From contig NZ_CP117883.1 in NCBI RefSeq assembly GCF_028736215.1, positions 2,480,001 to 2,544,000 of the forward strand: 64,000 nt of DNA, given 5' to 3'. Position numbers and translations under genes: made by a program. The number at the start of each line of letters is the position of its first letter. Within the stretch, counting starts at the first letter, position 1. The notes under the pieces are model-generated. The model had not been told where the DNA came from, did not search any database, and saw only the letters and a list, made by a program, of their open reading frames with translations. The DNA is from Mucilaginibacter sp. KACC 22773. GTDB taxonomy: Bacteria; Bacteroidota; Bacteroidia; Sphingobacteriales; Sphingobacteriaceae. Shown piece by piece: positions 43,691-52,029 of the stretch.

Positions 43691-44098
43691 TTACTCGAAT
43701 TTGCTGCTGAAATCAGCCAGTGTCATCGTTTTTAGTTTGTCAAATATGGTTGTATCAACCTCGTCGGCCAAATCATCCAGGTGCTTACTTATTTGCTTAC
43801 CTATGGAGCAGGCTGGGTTGGGTTTATTTTTTGCCTGACCCAAAGCCGGTGCAACTTTTACAGCCTTATACACATCACTGAAGCGAATTTTATCGGGCGG
43901 CAGGTTAAGGCTATATCCGCCGGCCTTACCTTCCTTACTGGCTATTAATCCGTATTTACGCAGGTTGCTAATCTCTTTACGTACCAATACAGGGTTGATA
44001 TTGATGCTGCCGGCAATATAATCAGACGGCAATAGCTCACCCGGCTGCGCATTGAGTAGGGTGAGAATGTGTATCGCTATTTGAAATTGCCCGTTCAT
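43691..44098 (-). CDS. Rrf2-family transcriptional regulator (YwnA-like)
   Basis: Regulator of 135 aa with an N-terminal winged helix (SDYIAGSININPVLVRKEISNLRKYGLIASKEGKAGGY) and a dimerisation helix. It has a single cysteine, Cys97 (NPACSIG), so it cannot ligate a cluster in the three-Cys way of IscR or NsrR; thiol sensing is more likely. Its promoter is an exact TTG-N19-TATCTTTG (44122-44151). Palindromes CTGTAAT-N7-ATTACAG lie over the likely start site and just upstream, which indicates autoregulation. The downstream neighbour carries the same operator. Confidence 0.9.
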   Translation of the reverse strand: MNGQFQIAIHILTLLNAQPGELLPSDYIAGSININPVLVRKEISNLRKYGLIASKEGKAGGYSLNLPPDKIRFSDVYKAVKVAPALGQAKNKPNPACSIGKQISKHLDDLADEVDTTIFDKLKTMTLADFSSKFE

Positions 44099-44119
44099 CT
44101 GTAATTAAAATTATTACAG
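44099..44119. promoter_or_regulatory. Rrf2 operator overlapping the rrf2 start region
   Basis: A perfect inverted repeat CTGTAAT-N7-ATTACAG immediately next to the ATG (44098) and overlapping the predicted transcription start. Confidence 0.65.
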
Positions 44120-44121
44120 TA

Positions 44122-44151
44122 CAAAGATACGACTGTAATCGATAATTGCAA
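44122..44151 (-). promoter_or_regulatory. Canonical Bacteroidota promoter of the rrf2 gene
   Basis: On the minus strand TTG (44149-44151), exactly 19 bases, then TATCTTTG (44122-44129): a full match to the -33/-7 consensus. Confidence 0.75.
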
Positions 44152-44161
44152 TAGGTTTTAA

Positions 44162-44182
44162 CTGTTATTTTTAAAATTACAG
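44162..44182. promoter_or_regulatory. Second Rrf2 operator upstream of the rrf2 promoter
   Basis: CTGTTAT-N7-ATTACAG, one base different from the perfect site. A lone half site CTGTAAT lies at 44133-44139, between the -33 and -7 boxes. Confidence 0.5.
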
Positions 44183-44618
44183 TTTTAGGCACAAAAAAAA
44201 TAACAGGGTTATAGCTTTGGCCAACTCTACCGCTCAATATTAGAACGCTCCGTAATATTTGTTTATCGACGAATTGGGTTGCCACCTCGTTGCCTGCATG
44301 ATACCAGGCATATAATTGTTTCGGATTTTATTTGTACAAAACCCGGTAGGGCACCACAAAAAAATGTAAAAGAATGTTTCGCTATAAAGAATCCCGATTA
44401 TTTTACAACTTTGAACGGTTAATAGTTTGCGCTCGGCTATACTTAAAAAGGTGGATTGAAACTTGTTTAGTGCCCTGTAACGCAGATAATTGCGATTTGT
44501 TTTATCGGGTTGCGCTTTTAAATAAAATATTGTGCAAATTAGTTGATAATTAGCGTGATAATAAATATTATTGTAAGGTAATTAACTTTTGCGAAACCTT
44601 TATTATTATTCGAATTAA
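44183..44618. other. Intergenic region without recognised genes
   Basis: AT-rich, divergent upstream region of the Rrf2 and XRE regulator genes. No ORF, tRNA or strong hairpin was recognised. Near the XRE gene, TTAACTTTTGCG (44582-44593) is a degenerate -7 box. Confidence 0.4.
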
Positions 44619-44960
44619 ATGAAGACACTTGGAAAAAAAATCAGACTATTACGTCATCAAAAAGGGTGGAGCCAGGAGGATGTTGCAAAGCGGTTAGATA
44701 TTTCCATTCCCGCATTCTCAAAAATTGAGACCGGGATAACGGATATTAACTTATCAAGGCTTGAGCAAATAGCAACTTTGTTCGAAATGTCGGTGGTTCA
44801 GCTACTTACATTCAATGATGCCGAACAGGATCAAAAATTTGTTAACGAATTGGAAACAGTTAACAAACGTTTAATGGATCGTGAAACCGAAGTTATCGAT
44901 CTGCAAAAAAAGGTGATTGAGCTGTTTGAAGAGCTTAGGCACTCAAAAGCTACCGCATAA
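44619..44960 (+). CDS. XRE-family helix-turn-helix regulator
   Basis: Protein of 113 aa. The N-terminal HTH_3 domain (about 5-62) is clear: LGKKIRLLRHQKGWSQEDVAKRLDISIPAFSKIETGITDI. A C-terminal coiled coil follows (about 75-110, NELETVNKRLMDRETEVIDLQKKVIELFEELRH), probably for dimerisation. This small Cro/CI-like plus coiled-coil layout is common in Bacteroidota, and its targets are unknown. No phage or toxin genes are nearby. A bidirectional terminator follows. Confidence 0.9.
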   Translation: MKTLGKKIRLLRHQKGWSQEDVAKRLDISIPAFSKIETGITDINLSRLEQIATLFEMSVVQLLTFNDAEQDQKFVNELETVNKRLMDRETEVIDLQKKVIELFEELRHSKATA

Positions 44961-44992
44961 ATTTAAGCCCGGGTGCAACCGGGCTTGTTTAA
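44961..44992. terminator. Bidirectional terminator between XRE and GNAT-like genes
   Basis: AAGCCCGG and CCGGGCTT form a perfect 8-bp stem around a 6-base loop, with T-rich sequence on both sides, between convergent genes. Confidence 0.75.
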
Positions 44993-46107
44993 AATGTGCA
45001 ACGCATTGTTAAGTGTTTTTTGCCAAATGTAGCTCCAACAGCCGCATGAATGGCAATCATTTTCTCATTAAAATCCCCAACCCACGACAATTCCAGTTCA
45101 TCGTATTGCTTTAAAGGTAAAACATACTCTTTAAGTTTGATGAATATGGCCGATTCGAGCCCGTGTTTCTGGTATTTTTGTTTGGTGCCCATCACTATCG
45201 CCCGCATACGCGATACGCCTTTCCAACGATAATATAAAAATTTAAGCTTACCAATCAGGTCCAGTTTGCCGTTTAGTGGCTTAAGCATCTGGTTGGCATC
45301 GGGCAAAATTATAATAAATGCAGCCGGTTCATCATCAATGTACGCAAACCAGATCAATTTTTCGTCCATTAGGGGCTTCATTTTTTTAAAGCTTTCGGCA
45401 ATGGTGGCCTGGGTAATTGGAACAAAGTTTTCAAAATCCTGCCAGGCATCGTTATAAATCTCGATAAAATCGGCAGCAAACTTTTCCATCTTTTTTATCT
45501 CGAAATGCCTGAAATCGTACCCGGGCTTTTTAATAACCCAATTGGCAATTTTTGTAAAGCGCTCAGAAAAAGGCTTGTTTACATCCAGGTGATTGGTAAT
45601 TTGCTCATACAGTGTTTTAAAGCCGTAATCTTCAAAAAATGCCCGGTAGTACGGAAAATTATAGTTCATGCCGTAGGAGGGGTGGGTGAAGCCCTCAACC
45701 AGCAATCCCCAAAAATTATCATTCTCGCCAAAATTAATGGGCCCGTCCATGGCTTGCATGCCATTATCCTGCAACCATTTTTTTGCGGTATCAAATAGCA
45801 GGAAAGCTGCCTTTTTATCGTTGATGCATTCAAAAAAGCCCATGCCACCAGTTGGCTGCTCATAATGATAGGCCTTTTTATTATTGATGAAGGCAGCAAC
45901 ACGGCCTATCACCTTGCCGTTATCATCTTTAAGAATCCAGCGGGTACACTTGCCATCCTGGTGAAAATTGTTTTTAGCCGCATCAAATACGGCTTCAATA
46001 TCATTATCCAGCGGGCAAACCCAGTTTTTGTCATTCTTGTATAACGTACGTGCAAGGTTTAAAAATGCTTTTTTTGATGCTTTATCTTTTACTTGGGTTA
46101 TAATCAT
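44989..46107 (-). CDS. GNAT-like acyltransferase family protein
   Basis: Protein of 372 aa, cytosolic, no signal. The N-terminal third (about 30-130) has GNAT-like elements: KCTRWILKDDNGKVIGRVAAF followed by GGMGFFECINDKKAAFLLF, and then a second region of acyltransferase-like character with DEPAAFIIILPDAN. It resembles the long Bacteroidota proteins often labelled GNAT N-acetyltransferase, with two GNAT-like halves. Substrate unknown. The gene is downstream of the acidic-protein gene on the same strand but separated from it by a terminator. Confidence 0.7.
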   Translation of the reverse strand: MIITQVKDKASKKAFLNLARTLYKNDKNWVCPLDNDIEAVFDAAKNNFHQDGKCTRWILKDDNGKVIGRVAAFINNKKAYHYEQPTGGMGFFECINDKKAAFLLFDTAKKWLQDNGMQAMDGPINFGENDNFWGLLVEGFTHPSYGMNYNFPYYRAFFEDYGFKTLYEQITNHLDVNKPFSERFTKIANWVIKKPGYDFRHFEIKKMEKFAADFIEIYNDAWQDFENFVPITQATIAESFKKMKPLMDEKLIWFAYIDDEPAAFIIILPDANQMLKPLNGKLDLIGKLKFLYYRWKGVSRMRAIVMGTKQKYQKHGLESAIFIKLKEYVLPLKQYDELELSWVGDFNEKMIAIHAAVGATFGKKHLTMRCTF

Positions 46108-46122
46108 AGGAGGACTAAATAT

Positions 46123-46156
46123 AAAAAAAGCATTCAGGGCATGTGCTGAATGCTTT
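46123..46156 (-). terminator. Intrinsic terminator of the acidic-protein gene
   Basis: On the minus strand AAAGCATTCAG / CTGAATGCTTT pairs perfectly (11 bp) around an 8-base loop and is followed by a T-run. Confidence 0.85.
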
Positions 46157-46183
46157 ACAAATGGAACTATGTATGGTTAACGA

Positions 46184-46378
46184 TTAAAAATCGTCGTCAT
46201 CGTCGTCATCAAATGAATCATAACCTCTGCCCAGATCGTCATCTAAAGGGCCGTCAAAATCATCATCATCGTCCTCAACTTTTTTCTTTTTTGAGTCGAG
46301 ACTCAGATCGTCGTCGTCATCAAGGTCGTCATCAGAATTGTCGATCTTCTTAGTGGTTGGTTTTTTTGGCGCTCCCAT
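46184..46378 (-). CDS. Small aspartate-rich acidic protein
   Basis: Protein of 64 aa, nearly half Asp. It begins MGAPKKPTTKKIDNSDDDLD with a short basic N-terminus, has a middle KKKK cluster, and ends in a run of Asp closing with Phe (SFDDDDDDDF). Probably intrinsically disordered. The gene is encoded largely by GAT/GAC triplets, so it contains a trinucleotide microsatellite that could slip. A strong terminator directly after it supports expression. Function unknown; acidic tails of this kind bind basic proteins or divalent cations in other systems. Confidence 0.7.
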   Translation of the reverse strand: MGAPKKPTTKKIDNSDDDLDDDDDLSLDSKKKKVEDDDDDFDGPLDDDLGRGYDSFDDDDDDDF

Positions 46379-46518
46379 TGTAATGGATTTTATTTGTAAA
46401 ACTTTGTCAATAATACTTTAAATCGGGCAAAAAGCAGGAATTTTTTTAGAAGCTTTTATTTCCCATTTCAATAGTAAAAATAATCAAAATCATTTTTATT
46501 AAAAACATGAAATAAAAA

Positions 46519-47070
46519 TTATTCTGTTTGTTCGCCAATGGCTACCGATGTGCTTGTAAAATCCTTAATCTGAGGTAATTCCTGTATGCTGTTAATTCCA
46601 AAATAGTCCATAAAAAGGCCGCTGGTGCCATATAATATAGGTTTTCCCAACGCTTCCGACTTCCCGGTTATAGCTATTAGCTCTTTTTCGAGCAATTTTT
46701 GGATCGAGTAATCGCAGTTTACACCGCGTATTTGCTCTACATCTGTTTTGGTTACCGGCTGTTTATAGGCAATAATGGCAAGGGTTTCCAAAGCAGCCTG
46801 GCTCAATCTTTTTTTAGATCGTTGCAATTGTAACAGGTTGATAACCGGGTGGTATTTTTTTTTGGTGAAAAACTGGTAGCCGTTGCCCACTTTTACCAGT
46901 TCGATAGCCAGGTTATCGTCACTATATTTTAGTTCGATGGCTTTTAGGCTCTCGTTAACTTCATCGGCCGTAAAATCGCGCTCAAAAGCAGCCTGAAGGC
47001 AATACATGATCTCTTCCAACCGTATACCTTGTTCAGATGCGAAGATGAGTGCCTCTATATGATGGGTCAT
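46519..47070 (-). CDS. scpB: SMC-ScpAB condensin subunit ScpB
   Basis: Chromosome segregation protein of 183 aa with two winged helices: IEALIFASEQGIRLEEIMYCL and the very conserved LSQAALETLAIIAYKQPVTKTDVEQIRGVNCD. It binds ScpA, which bridges SMC heads, and works on the nucleoid. The scpA and smc genes are not in the window. Length is normal. A tandem GTGAGTGG repeat (47072-47108) lies just upstream of the start. Confidence 0.95.
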   Translation of the reverse strand: MTHHIEALIFASEQGIRLEEIMYCLQAAFERDFTADEVNESLKAIELKYSDDNLAIELVKVGNGYQFFTKKKYHPVINLLQLQRSKKRLSQAALETLAIIAYKQPVTKTDVEQIRGVNCDYSIQKLLEKELIAITGKSEALGKPILYGTSGLFMDYFGINSIQELPQIKDFTSTSVAIGEQTE

Positions 47071-47071
47071 T

Positions 47072-47165
47072 TGGTGAGTGGTGAGTGGTGAGTGGTGAGT
47101 AGTGAGTAGTTGATTAGGTTAATATTCTGCTGCCCATTCACTGCTCACCACTCACAATTCACCAA
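47072..47165. repeat. GTGAGTGG tandem repeat with inverted partner
   Basis: About four to five 8-bp units of GTGAGTGG type (47074-47106) face an inverted copy (CTGCTCACCACTCACAATTC, about 47141-47160), giving a large potential hairpin between mqnC and scpB. Confidence 0.6.
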
Positions 47166-48290
47166 TTAATAATCAATAACTTGTTCCTCAATTTCAACCG
47201 GTATATCGCGCCAGTCGTATTTTTGGGTACGTAGCTGTGGCTCAAAACCAGCTTCTTTGATTGAATCCTGGATGCCTTTTGCGGTAAACCTGTGCGGTGC
47301 GCCTGCAGCGGATACTACGTTTTCTTCAATCATGATTGATCCAAAATCATTAGCTCCTGCGTGTAAGCACAATTGGGCCACCTGTTTACCAACGGTAAGC
47401 CATGAGGCCTGTATGTTTTTAATATTAGGCAGCATAATGCGGCTTAACGCTATCATACGGATGTATTCATCGCCGGTTACATTATTGGTGATGCCACGTA
47501 CTTTACGTAACAGCGTACCATCGTCCTGGAAAGGCCAGGGTATAAAGGCAACAAATCCATAATGACCTTCCGGTTTTTCGGATTGTACCTCGCGGATCCA
47601 AACAAGGTGCTCAAAACGTTCTTCGATGGTTTCTATGTGGCCAAACATCATAGTTGCGGATGTAGGCAAGTTAAGCTGATGGGCTGCACGCATTACATCC
47701 AGCCACTCCTTGCCGCCGCATTTACCTTTTGATATCAGGCGGCGTACACGATCGTTCAATATCTCGGCGCCTGCGCCGGGCAGTGAATCCAGTCCCGACT
47801 CTTTCATCGCCCTGAGTACATCTATATGACTCATATTCTCCAGCTTGGCTACGTGCGCTATCTCCGGCGGGCCTAAAGAGTGTAGTTTTAACTTGGGGTA
47901 TAATTGTTTCAGTTCGCTGAACAGATCGGTGTAAAATTTCAACCCTAAGTCGGGGTGGTGGCCGCCCTGCAGCAGTAACTGATCGCCGCCGTAACGGAAA
48001 GTTTCTTCTATTTTCTTTTTGTAGGTTTCAATATCGGTAATGTAGCTATCCTCGTGGCCGGGCCTGCGAAAAAAGTTACAAAACTTGCAATTGGCTATAC
48101 ATACATTGGTAGTATTAACATTACGATCAATTTGCCAGGTAACCTTACCATGCGGAACCTGCTTTTTACGCAGTTCGTTGGCAGTGTACATTAAATCGGC
48201 AGTAGGCGCATTATTATATAGATAAACCCCTTCTTCCTGGGTCAAAAAATCAAACCGCAAAGCGCGTTGCAACAGATCGGCTGTGTTCAT
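47166..48290 (-). CDS. mqnC: Cyclic dehypoxanthinyl futalosine synthase
   Basis: Radical SAM enzyme of the futalosine menaquinone pathway, 374 aa. The [4Fe-4S] motif is Cys64-x3-Cys68-x2-Cys71 (NVCIANCKFCNFFRRPGHED). QIDRNVNTTN before it and NIQASWLTVGKQVAQLCLHAGANDFGSIMIEENVVSAAG after it (quoted in part: GANDFGSIMIEENVVSAAG) point to MqnC rather than MqnE. Other mqn genes are not in the window. A TATCTTTG -7 box ends four bases before the ATG. Confidence 0.93.
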   Translation of the reverse strand: MNTADLLQRALRFDFLTQEEGVYLYNNAPTADLMYTANELRKKQVPHGKVTWQIDRNVNTTNVCIANCKFCNFFRRPGHEDSYITDIETYKKKIEETFRYGGDQLLLQGGHHPDLGLKFYTDLFSELKQLYPKLKLHSLGPPEIAHVAKLENMSHIDVLRAMKESGLDSLPGAGAEILNDRVRRLISKGKCGGKEWLDVMRAAHQLNLPTSATMMFGHIETIEERFEHLVWIREVQSEKPEGHYGFVAFIPWPFQDDGTLLRKVRGITNNVTGDEYIRMIALSRIMLPNIKNIQASWLTVGKQVAQLCLHAGANDFGSIMIEENVVSAAGAPHRFTAKGIQDSIKEAGFEPQLRTQKYDWRDIPVEIEEQVIDY

Positions 48291-48294
48291 ATAG

Positions 48295-48302
48295 CAAAGA
48301 TA
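48295..48302 (-). promoter_or_regulatory. -7 promoter box of mqnC, near-leaderless
   Basis: TATCTTTG on the minus strand is a full -7 match ending four bases before the ATG at 48290, so the mRNA may begin at or next to the start codon. Confidence 0.45.
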
Positions 48303-48357
48303 AAGTATTGTGATGTTATTCGTTTAATCCACACAGAAGATTGACAAATTAATGAGA

Positions 48358-48442
48358 AGCCCCCCAGCCCCCTGAAGTGGGAGCAATAATAAACGAGGTT
48401 AATTACAAATCAGAAACTCCCCCTTTAGGGGGTTGGGGGGCT
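48358..48442. repeat. C/G-rich inverted repeat overlapping the M1 peptidase stop codon
   Basis: AGCCCCCCAGCCCCCT (48358-48373) and AGGGGGTTGGGGGGCT (48427-48442) form 16-bp arms with one mismatch. The right arm encodes the last residues of the M1 peptidase and touches its stop codon. Confidence 0.65.
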
Positions 48443-50422
48443 CACCTTTACACTATTATTTCCCCTGTTCAAATCAGGTAGTGCATTATCCGGGTCGATG
48501 GTAACGCTTTCAACGTCTTTGTCGTCGGGGAGTATTACCGTTACTACTTTGCGCTGCATCCAGGTTTCAACAGGGAGGTAGTGGCGCTTTTTGCTGCCGT
48601 CTTTATATTTTAACTCCACAGTAAATGGCATTGGCAGCTGCTCTTTACTCACAATAGTTATTTTTACGCCCTTGGTTGCGTTACTACCTACGTTTTGGGC
48701 TGCTGTAATGGCTATGTCGCTCACCCAGTTGTTATAAAACCAGCCCTTCCAAAACCAGGACAGATCTTCGCCGGCGCCGCTTTCCATCGAGCGGAAAAAG
48801 TCGTCGGGCTGCGGGTGTTTAAATGCCCATTTGCTGATGTAGTTGCGGAAGGCATAGTCAAACCTATCCTTACCCAGTATCTGTTCGCGCAGCAAAACCA
48901 GGCCAAATGCAGGCTTAAAATAAACCAGTGGGTGGCGATATTTTTCGGGTGTTGCATCTGCAGCCGTCATGATAGATGGCGAAGCGGGGTCGTTCAAAAT
49001 CGGGATGATCTCATCGACGGGGTTACCACCACCGGGCGCATATTCACCATCGCGCTTAGGGGCGTATTCGCCTTTGTTAAATTCTTCCGATGCGTAAATG
49101 TCTATAAAGGTGTTAAAGCCTTCATCCATCCAGCCAAAACGGCGCTCGTCCGATCCTACTATCATCGGGAACCAGTTGTGGCCTATCTCGTGCGCGGTTA
49201 CCCAATATAACTCGTTGCCTTTATCGGTAATGCCGTCAAACACAATACCCGGATACTCCATACCGCCTGCAATACCGGCCTCGTTAATGGCAACAGGGTA
49301 GGGGTACACAAACCATTTTTCTGAAAAATATTCTATCGATTTTTTGAGGTACTCAGTCGCGCGGTCCCAGGCATTGGGGCCAACACTTTCGACCGGGTAA
49401 ACCGACATGGCCAATGATTTTTTGCCACCGGGCAAATTAACCCTTGCCGCATCCCAAACATAGGCTTTTGATGCACCAAATGCTACATCGCGGGTGTTTA
49501 TCATCTTGTAATGCCAGGTAAGCGTGCCTTTGTTAACAGGGCGGCTTGCCGGGTCGGTAACCTCGGCAAGGGTGCGTATCATTACCGTTTTATCGCTTGC
49601 GCGCGCGGCATCAAGGCGGGCTATTTGTTTGGCGGTTAAAACTTCTTTTGGGTTTAATAACTCGCCCGAACCGGCTACAATCATATCCCATGGTACAGTA
49701 ACCTGGTAATCAAAATCGCCATAATCTAAATAAAACTCGCCCGCACCCAAAAATGGCAGGGTATCCCAGCCCCGGCTATCATCATACACGCACATACGAG
49801 GAAACCATTGGGCTATTTCGTAAATCGTTCCGTTTTTGGTGTTTACATAATCGGTGCGGTTACCAAAGTCGCCCGGAATAGTGTAGTGGTATTTGATGCG
49901 CAGTTTTAAAGCACCCTTGCCCAAAGCATGCGGTAAACGCACTTGCATACGCGTGTCTGTTATGATAAAAGGCACAGGCTTAACTACATCGCCATAATCT
50001 AAAGCGACTGATTCTATGGTATAACCTGTAGTATGCTGGTTTGGTGCCGGCACCCGGCCGGTAAAAAAGTTAGAGCGGGCTTCTTTTTTATAGGTGTTTT
50101 GATCCAGCTGAAGCCACAGGTATTGCAGGGCGTCGGGGCTATTGTTGACATAATTAATGGTTACTGTGCCGCTAATGGTTTTGGCAGCGGTATCCAGCGC
50201 TACGTTAATGGTATAGTCGGCGCGGTTTTGCCAATATTTGGCGCCGGGCTCGCCATTGGCCGAGTGGAACTCGTTGCCCTTATCGGTATAAAACTGCGGC
50301 GAAAATAATGCCGCCGGGTTGTAGTTGGATGTGGTATCGCCGGGGTTAATTTTTGTTTTTTGTGCCTGGGAATTGACAGCAAAAAGGACGAATAGGCCGA
50401 AGCCTAAAAATTTAATTTTCAT
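48425..50422 (-). CDS. M1 family aminopeptidase-like metallopeptidase
   Basis: Secreted zinc peptidase of 665 aa with a signal peptide ending VNSQAQ (about residue 20). The zinc site HEIGH is at 411-415 with the third ligand Glu434 (HExxH-X18-E, in WMDEGFN). The M1 exopeptidase motif appears as GGMEYPG (about 395), where GxMEN is usual, with Tyr after ME. The N-terminal domain is a beta sandwich ([20 protein letters not shown]). It probably trims peptides in the periplasm. The last residues (SPPTP) come from a dispersed C/G-rich repeat. Confidence 0.9.
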   Translation of the reverse strand: MKIKFLGFGLFVLFAVNSQAQKTKINPGDTTSNYNPAALFSPQFYTDKGNEFHSANGEPGAKYWQNRADYTINVALDTAAKTISGTVTINYVNNSPDALQYLWLQLDQNTYKKEARSNFFTGRVPAPNQHTTGYTIESVALDYGDVVKPVPFIITDTRMQVRLPHALGKGALKLRIKYHYTIPGDFGNRTDYVNTKNGTIYEIAQWFPRMCVYDDSRGWDTLPFLGAGEFYLDYGDFDYQVTVPWDMIVAGSGELLNPKEVLTAKQIARLDAARASDKTVMIRTLAEVTDPASRPVNKGTLTWHYKMINTRDVAFGASKAYVWDAARVNLPGGKKSLAMSVYPVESVGPNAWDRATEYLKKSIEYFSEKWFVYPYPVAINEAGIAGGMEYPGIVFDGITDKGNELYWVTAHEIGHNWFPMIVGSDERRFGWMDEGFNTFIDIYASEEFNKGEYAPKRDGEYAPGGGNPVDEIIPILNDPASPSIMTAADATPEKYRHPLVYFKPAFGLVLLREQILGKDRFDYAFRNYISKWAFKHPQPDDFFRSMESGAGEDLSWFWKGWFYNNWVSDIAITAAQNVGSNATKGVKITIVSKEQLPMPFTVELKYKDGSKKRHYLPVETWMQRKVVTVILPDDKDVESVTIDPDNALPDLNRGNNSVKVSPPTP

Positions 50423-50564
50423 GAGGATCAGTTAAAGGCAGCAATATACAAAGGATGGGCGGGAATTTTATTTGGCAATAAAAAAGATGCAGGAAATTTT
50501 AAAAAAAGTACAAGGCGTTTATGGAAAAGTTCAATTAACCGCATCCTGTAACAAAAGGATTGAA

Positions 50565-51131
50565 ATGGCGCGAACCCAAAGTATTAATATCACCAAACCT
50601 TGTCACGAACTATGGCAACAGATGGTACCGGTTGACGGTGGCCGGCACTGCCAAAGTTGTTGTAAAACGGTTATTGATTTTTCGGCGATGACGGAAGCCC
50701 AGGTAATTGGTTACCTGGGCAGGCAGCAAAATGTGTGCGGGCGGTTTGAGGATAGGCAATTGATCCGGATAAATCAACAATTTCAAAAAAAAAAGCCGAC
50801 GCCATTTATCTTTTTTAAAAGGATGGGCCTTGTGGCTGCTGTTTTGATGGCTATACCTTTTGCCAGGGCAAATGCGCAAAAAGAATATAAAATGGAGTAT
50901 GCGCCGACTAAATCGAAACGGCATGGCGCGGGCCTTCCAAAAGCCCAAACGCATACCAATGTGAAGATTAATACCGACGCACCCATTCAAGCCGTTAGTG
51001 TGAAACAGATCGGTACCGAAGATTATGTGCGACACGAGGTTGTGGGTGGTGTTTCAGTTCAAGGTATTACCATTCGTCGTGTTTTATACCGTGCCTGGGA
51101 TAAAACAAAATGGGTTTTCGGTGGCAATTAA
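50565..51131 (+). CDS. Cys-rich N-terminal domain membrane protein (first of a tandem pair)
   Basis: Protein of 188 aa from the ATG at 50565; an earlier in-frame ATG (50472) would add 31 poorly conserved residues. Its N-terminal domain (about 8-75) has the pattern KPCHELWQQM, GGRHCQSCCKTVIDF and NVCGRF, shared with the next gene and with many Bacteroidota carboxypeptidase-regulatory or TonB-like proteins. One hydrophobic segment follows (about 83-103, GLVAAVLMAIPFARANAQ), then a polar tail. The conserved Cys and His suggest a metal or redox site (inference). Function unknown. Confidence 0.65.
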   Translation: MARTQSINITKPCHELWQQMVPVDGGRHCQSCCKTVIDFSAMTEAQVIGYLGRQQNVCGRFEDRQLIRINQQFQKKKPTPFIFFKRMGLVAAVLMAIPFARANAQKEYKMEYAPTKSKRHGAGLPKAQTHTNVKINTDAPIQAVSVKQIGTEDYVRHEVVGGVSVQGITIRRVLYRAWDKTKWVFGGN

Positions 51132-51193
51132 AAAATTTACAACATTTATGGAATGGCGATAAAAATTGCATCCTGTTAAAAAACGCACCCGAT

Positions 51194-51934
51194 ATGTCGA
51201 ACATCCAAAACATCAACATACCTAAACCTTGTCACCAATCATGGCAGCAAATGATGCCTGCCGAAAGCGGCAGGCATTGCGCCCAATGTTGTAAAACCGT
51301 TACCGATTTTACAACCATGACTAATAGCCAGATTATTGCTTACCTAAACAATACAGGCAACGTTTGTGGCAGGTTTAACGGGGAACAGTTAGCTAACCTC
51401 AATCATCAGTTTATTGCCGATGCTCCGGCAACAGCTGCAACAGGATGGAAAAGGCTGGCCTTGATAATGAGTATTTCAAGTTTTACTTTATCATTTAAAG
51501 CAGCAGCGCAAAATAAACCAACTACAACAGAACAAGTTCCCAGGCCAACCGGCGATGCAGGCAGTTTTATGCTGGGTAAGGTAATAGCAACAGACGTAGT
51601 TAAAACCAGGGCAATCACCGGATGCATATATGATGACCAGAACCTGCCTATACCGGGCGTCATTGTCAAAATACCATCGGGCGTAACCGGCACTAACACC
51701 GATGCAGCCGGCAAATTCAGGCTGACCATACCGGCAGATACAAAGCAAGTACAGGTTGCCTTTATAGGATACAAAACAATGCTGGTTGACATTTGTGCAG
51801 ATGAAAATTACCAGGTAAAACTTACGACAGAACAGGTACTGGTTATGGGCGACATCATGGTGATAAGGCAGCCGCTTATCAAGCGGATTTATTACAAATG
51901 CATTAAAAAGCCGATAAAGAAGATATTTAATTGA
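51194..51934 (+). CDS. Cys-rich domain protein with carboxypeptidase-like regulatory domain (second of the pair)
   Basis: Protein of 246 aa from the ATG at 51194; an ATG at 51110 overlaps the previous gene and is unlikely. The N-terminal domain KPCHQSWQQM, SGRHCAQCCKTVTDF, NVCGRF repeats that of the upstream gene. One membrane segment (about 83-103) ends in AAAQN, then a carboxypeptidase-regulatory-like beta sandwich (about 135-205, ITGCIYDDQNLPIPGVIVKI) and a basic tail (KRIYYKCIKKPIKKIFN). The leader regions of both genes also look alike, so this is a tandem duplication in which only one copy has the extra domain. Function unknown. Confidence 0.68.
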   Translation: MSNIQNINIPKPCHQSWQQMMPAESGRHCAQCCKTVTDFTTMTNSQIIAYLNNTGNVCGRFNGEQLANLNHQFIADAPATAATGWKRLALIMSISSFTLSFKAAAQNKPTTTEQVPRPTGDAGSFMLGKVIATDVVKTRAITGCIYDDQNLPIPGVIVKIPSGVTGTNTDAAGKFRLTIPADTKQVQVAFIGYKTMLVDICADENYQVKLTTEQVLVMGDIMVIRQPLIKRIYYKCIKKPIKKIFN

Positions 51935-52029
51935 TGTATGGAAAGTGGAGACTACCTGTTTTAATGATTGCTCAAATGCGATATGAATTTAATTTGCTTT
52001 GATACGGCAGATTGGTACATTGCCACCCA

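Noticed and set aside
44037..44285. 82-aa minus-strand ORF upstream of the Rrf2 gene
   Set aside because: It overlaps the rrf2 start, the promoter and the operators, and has a poor-quality translation.
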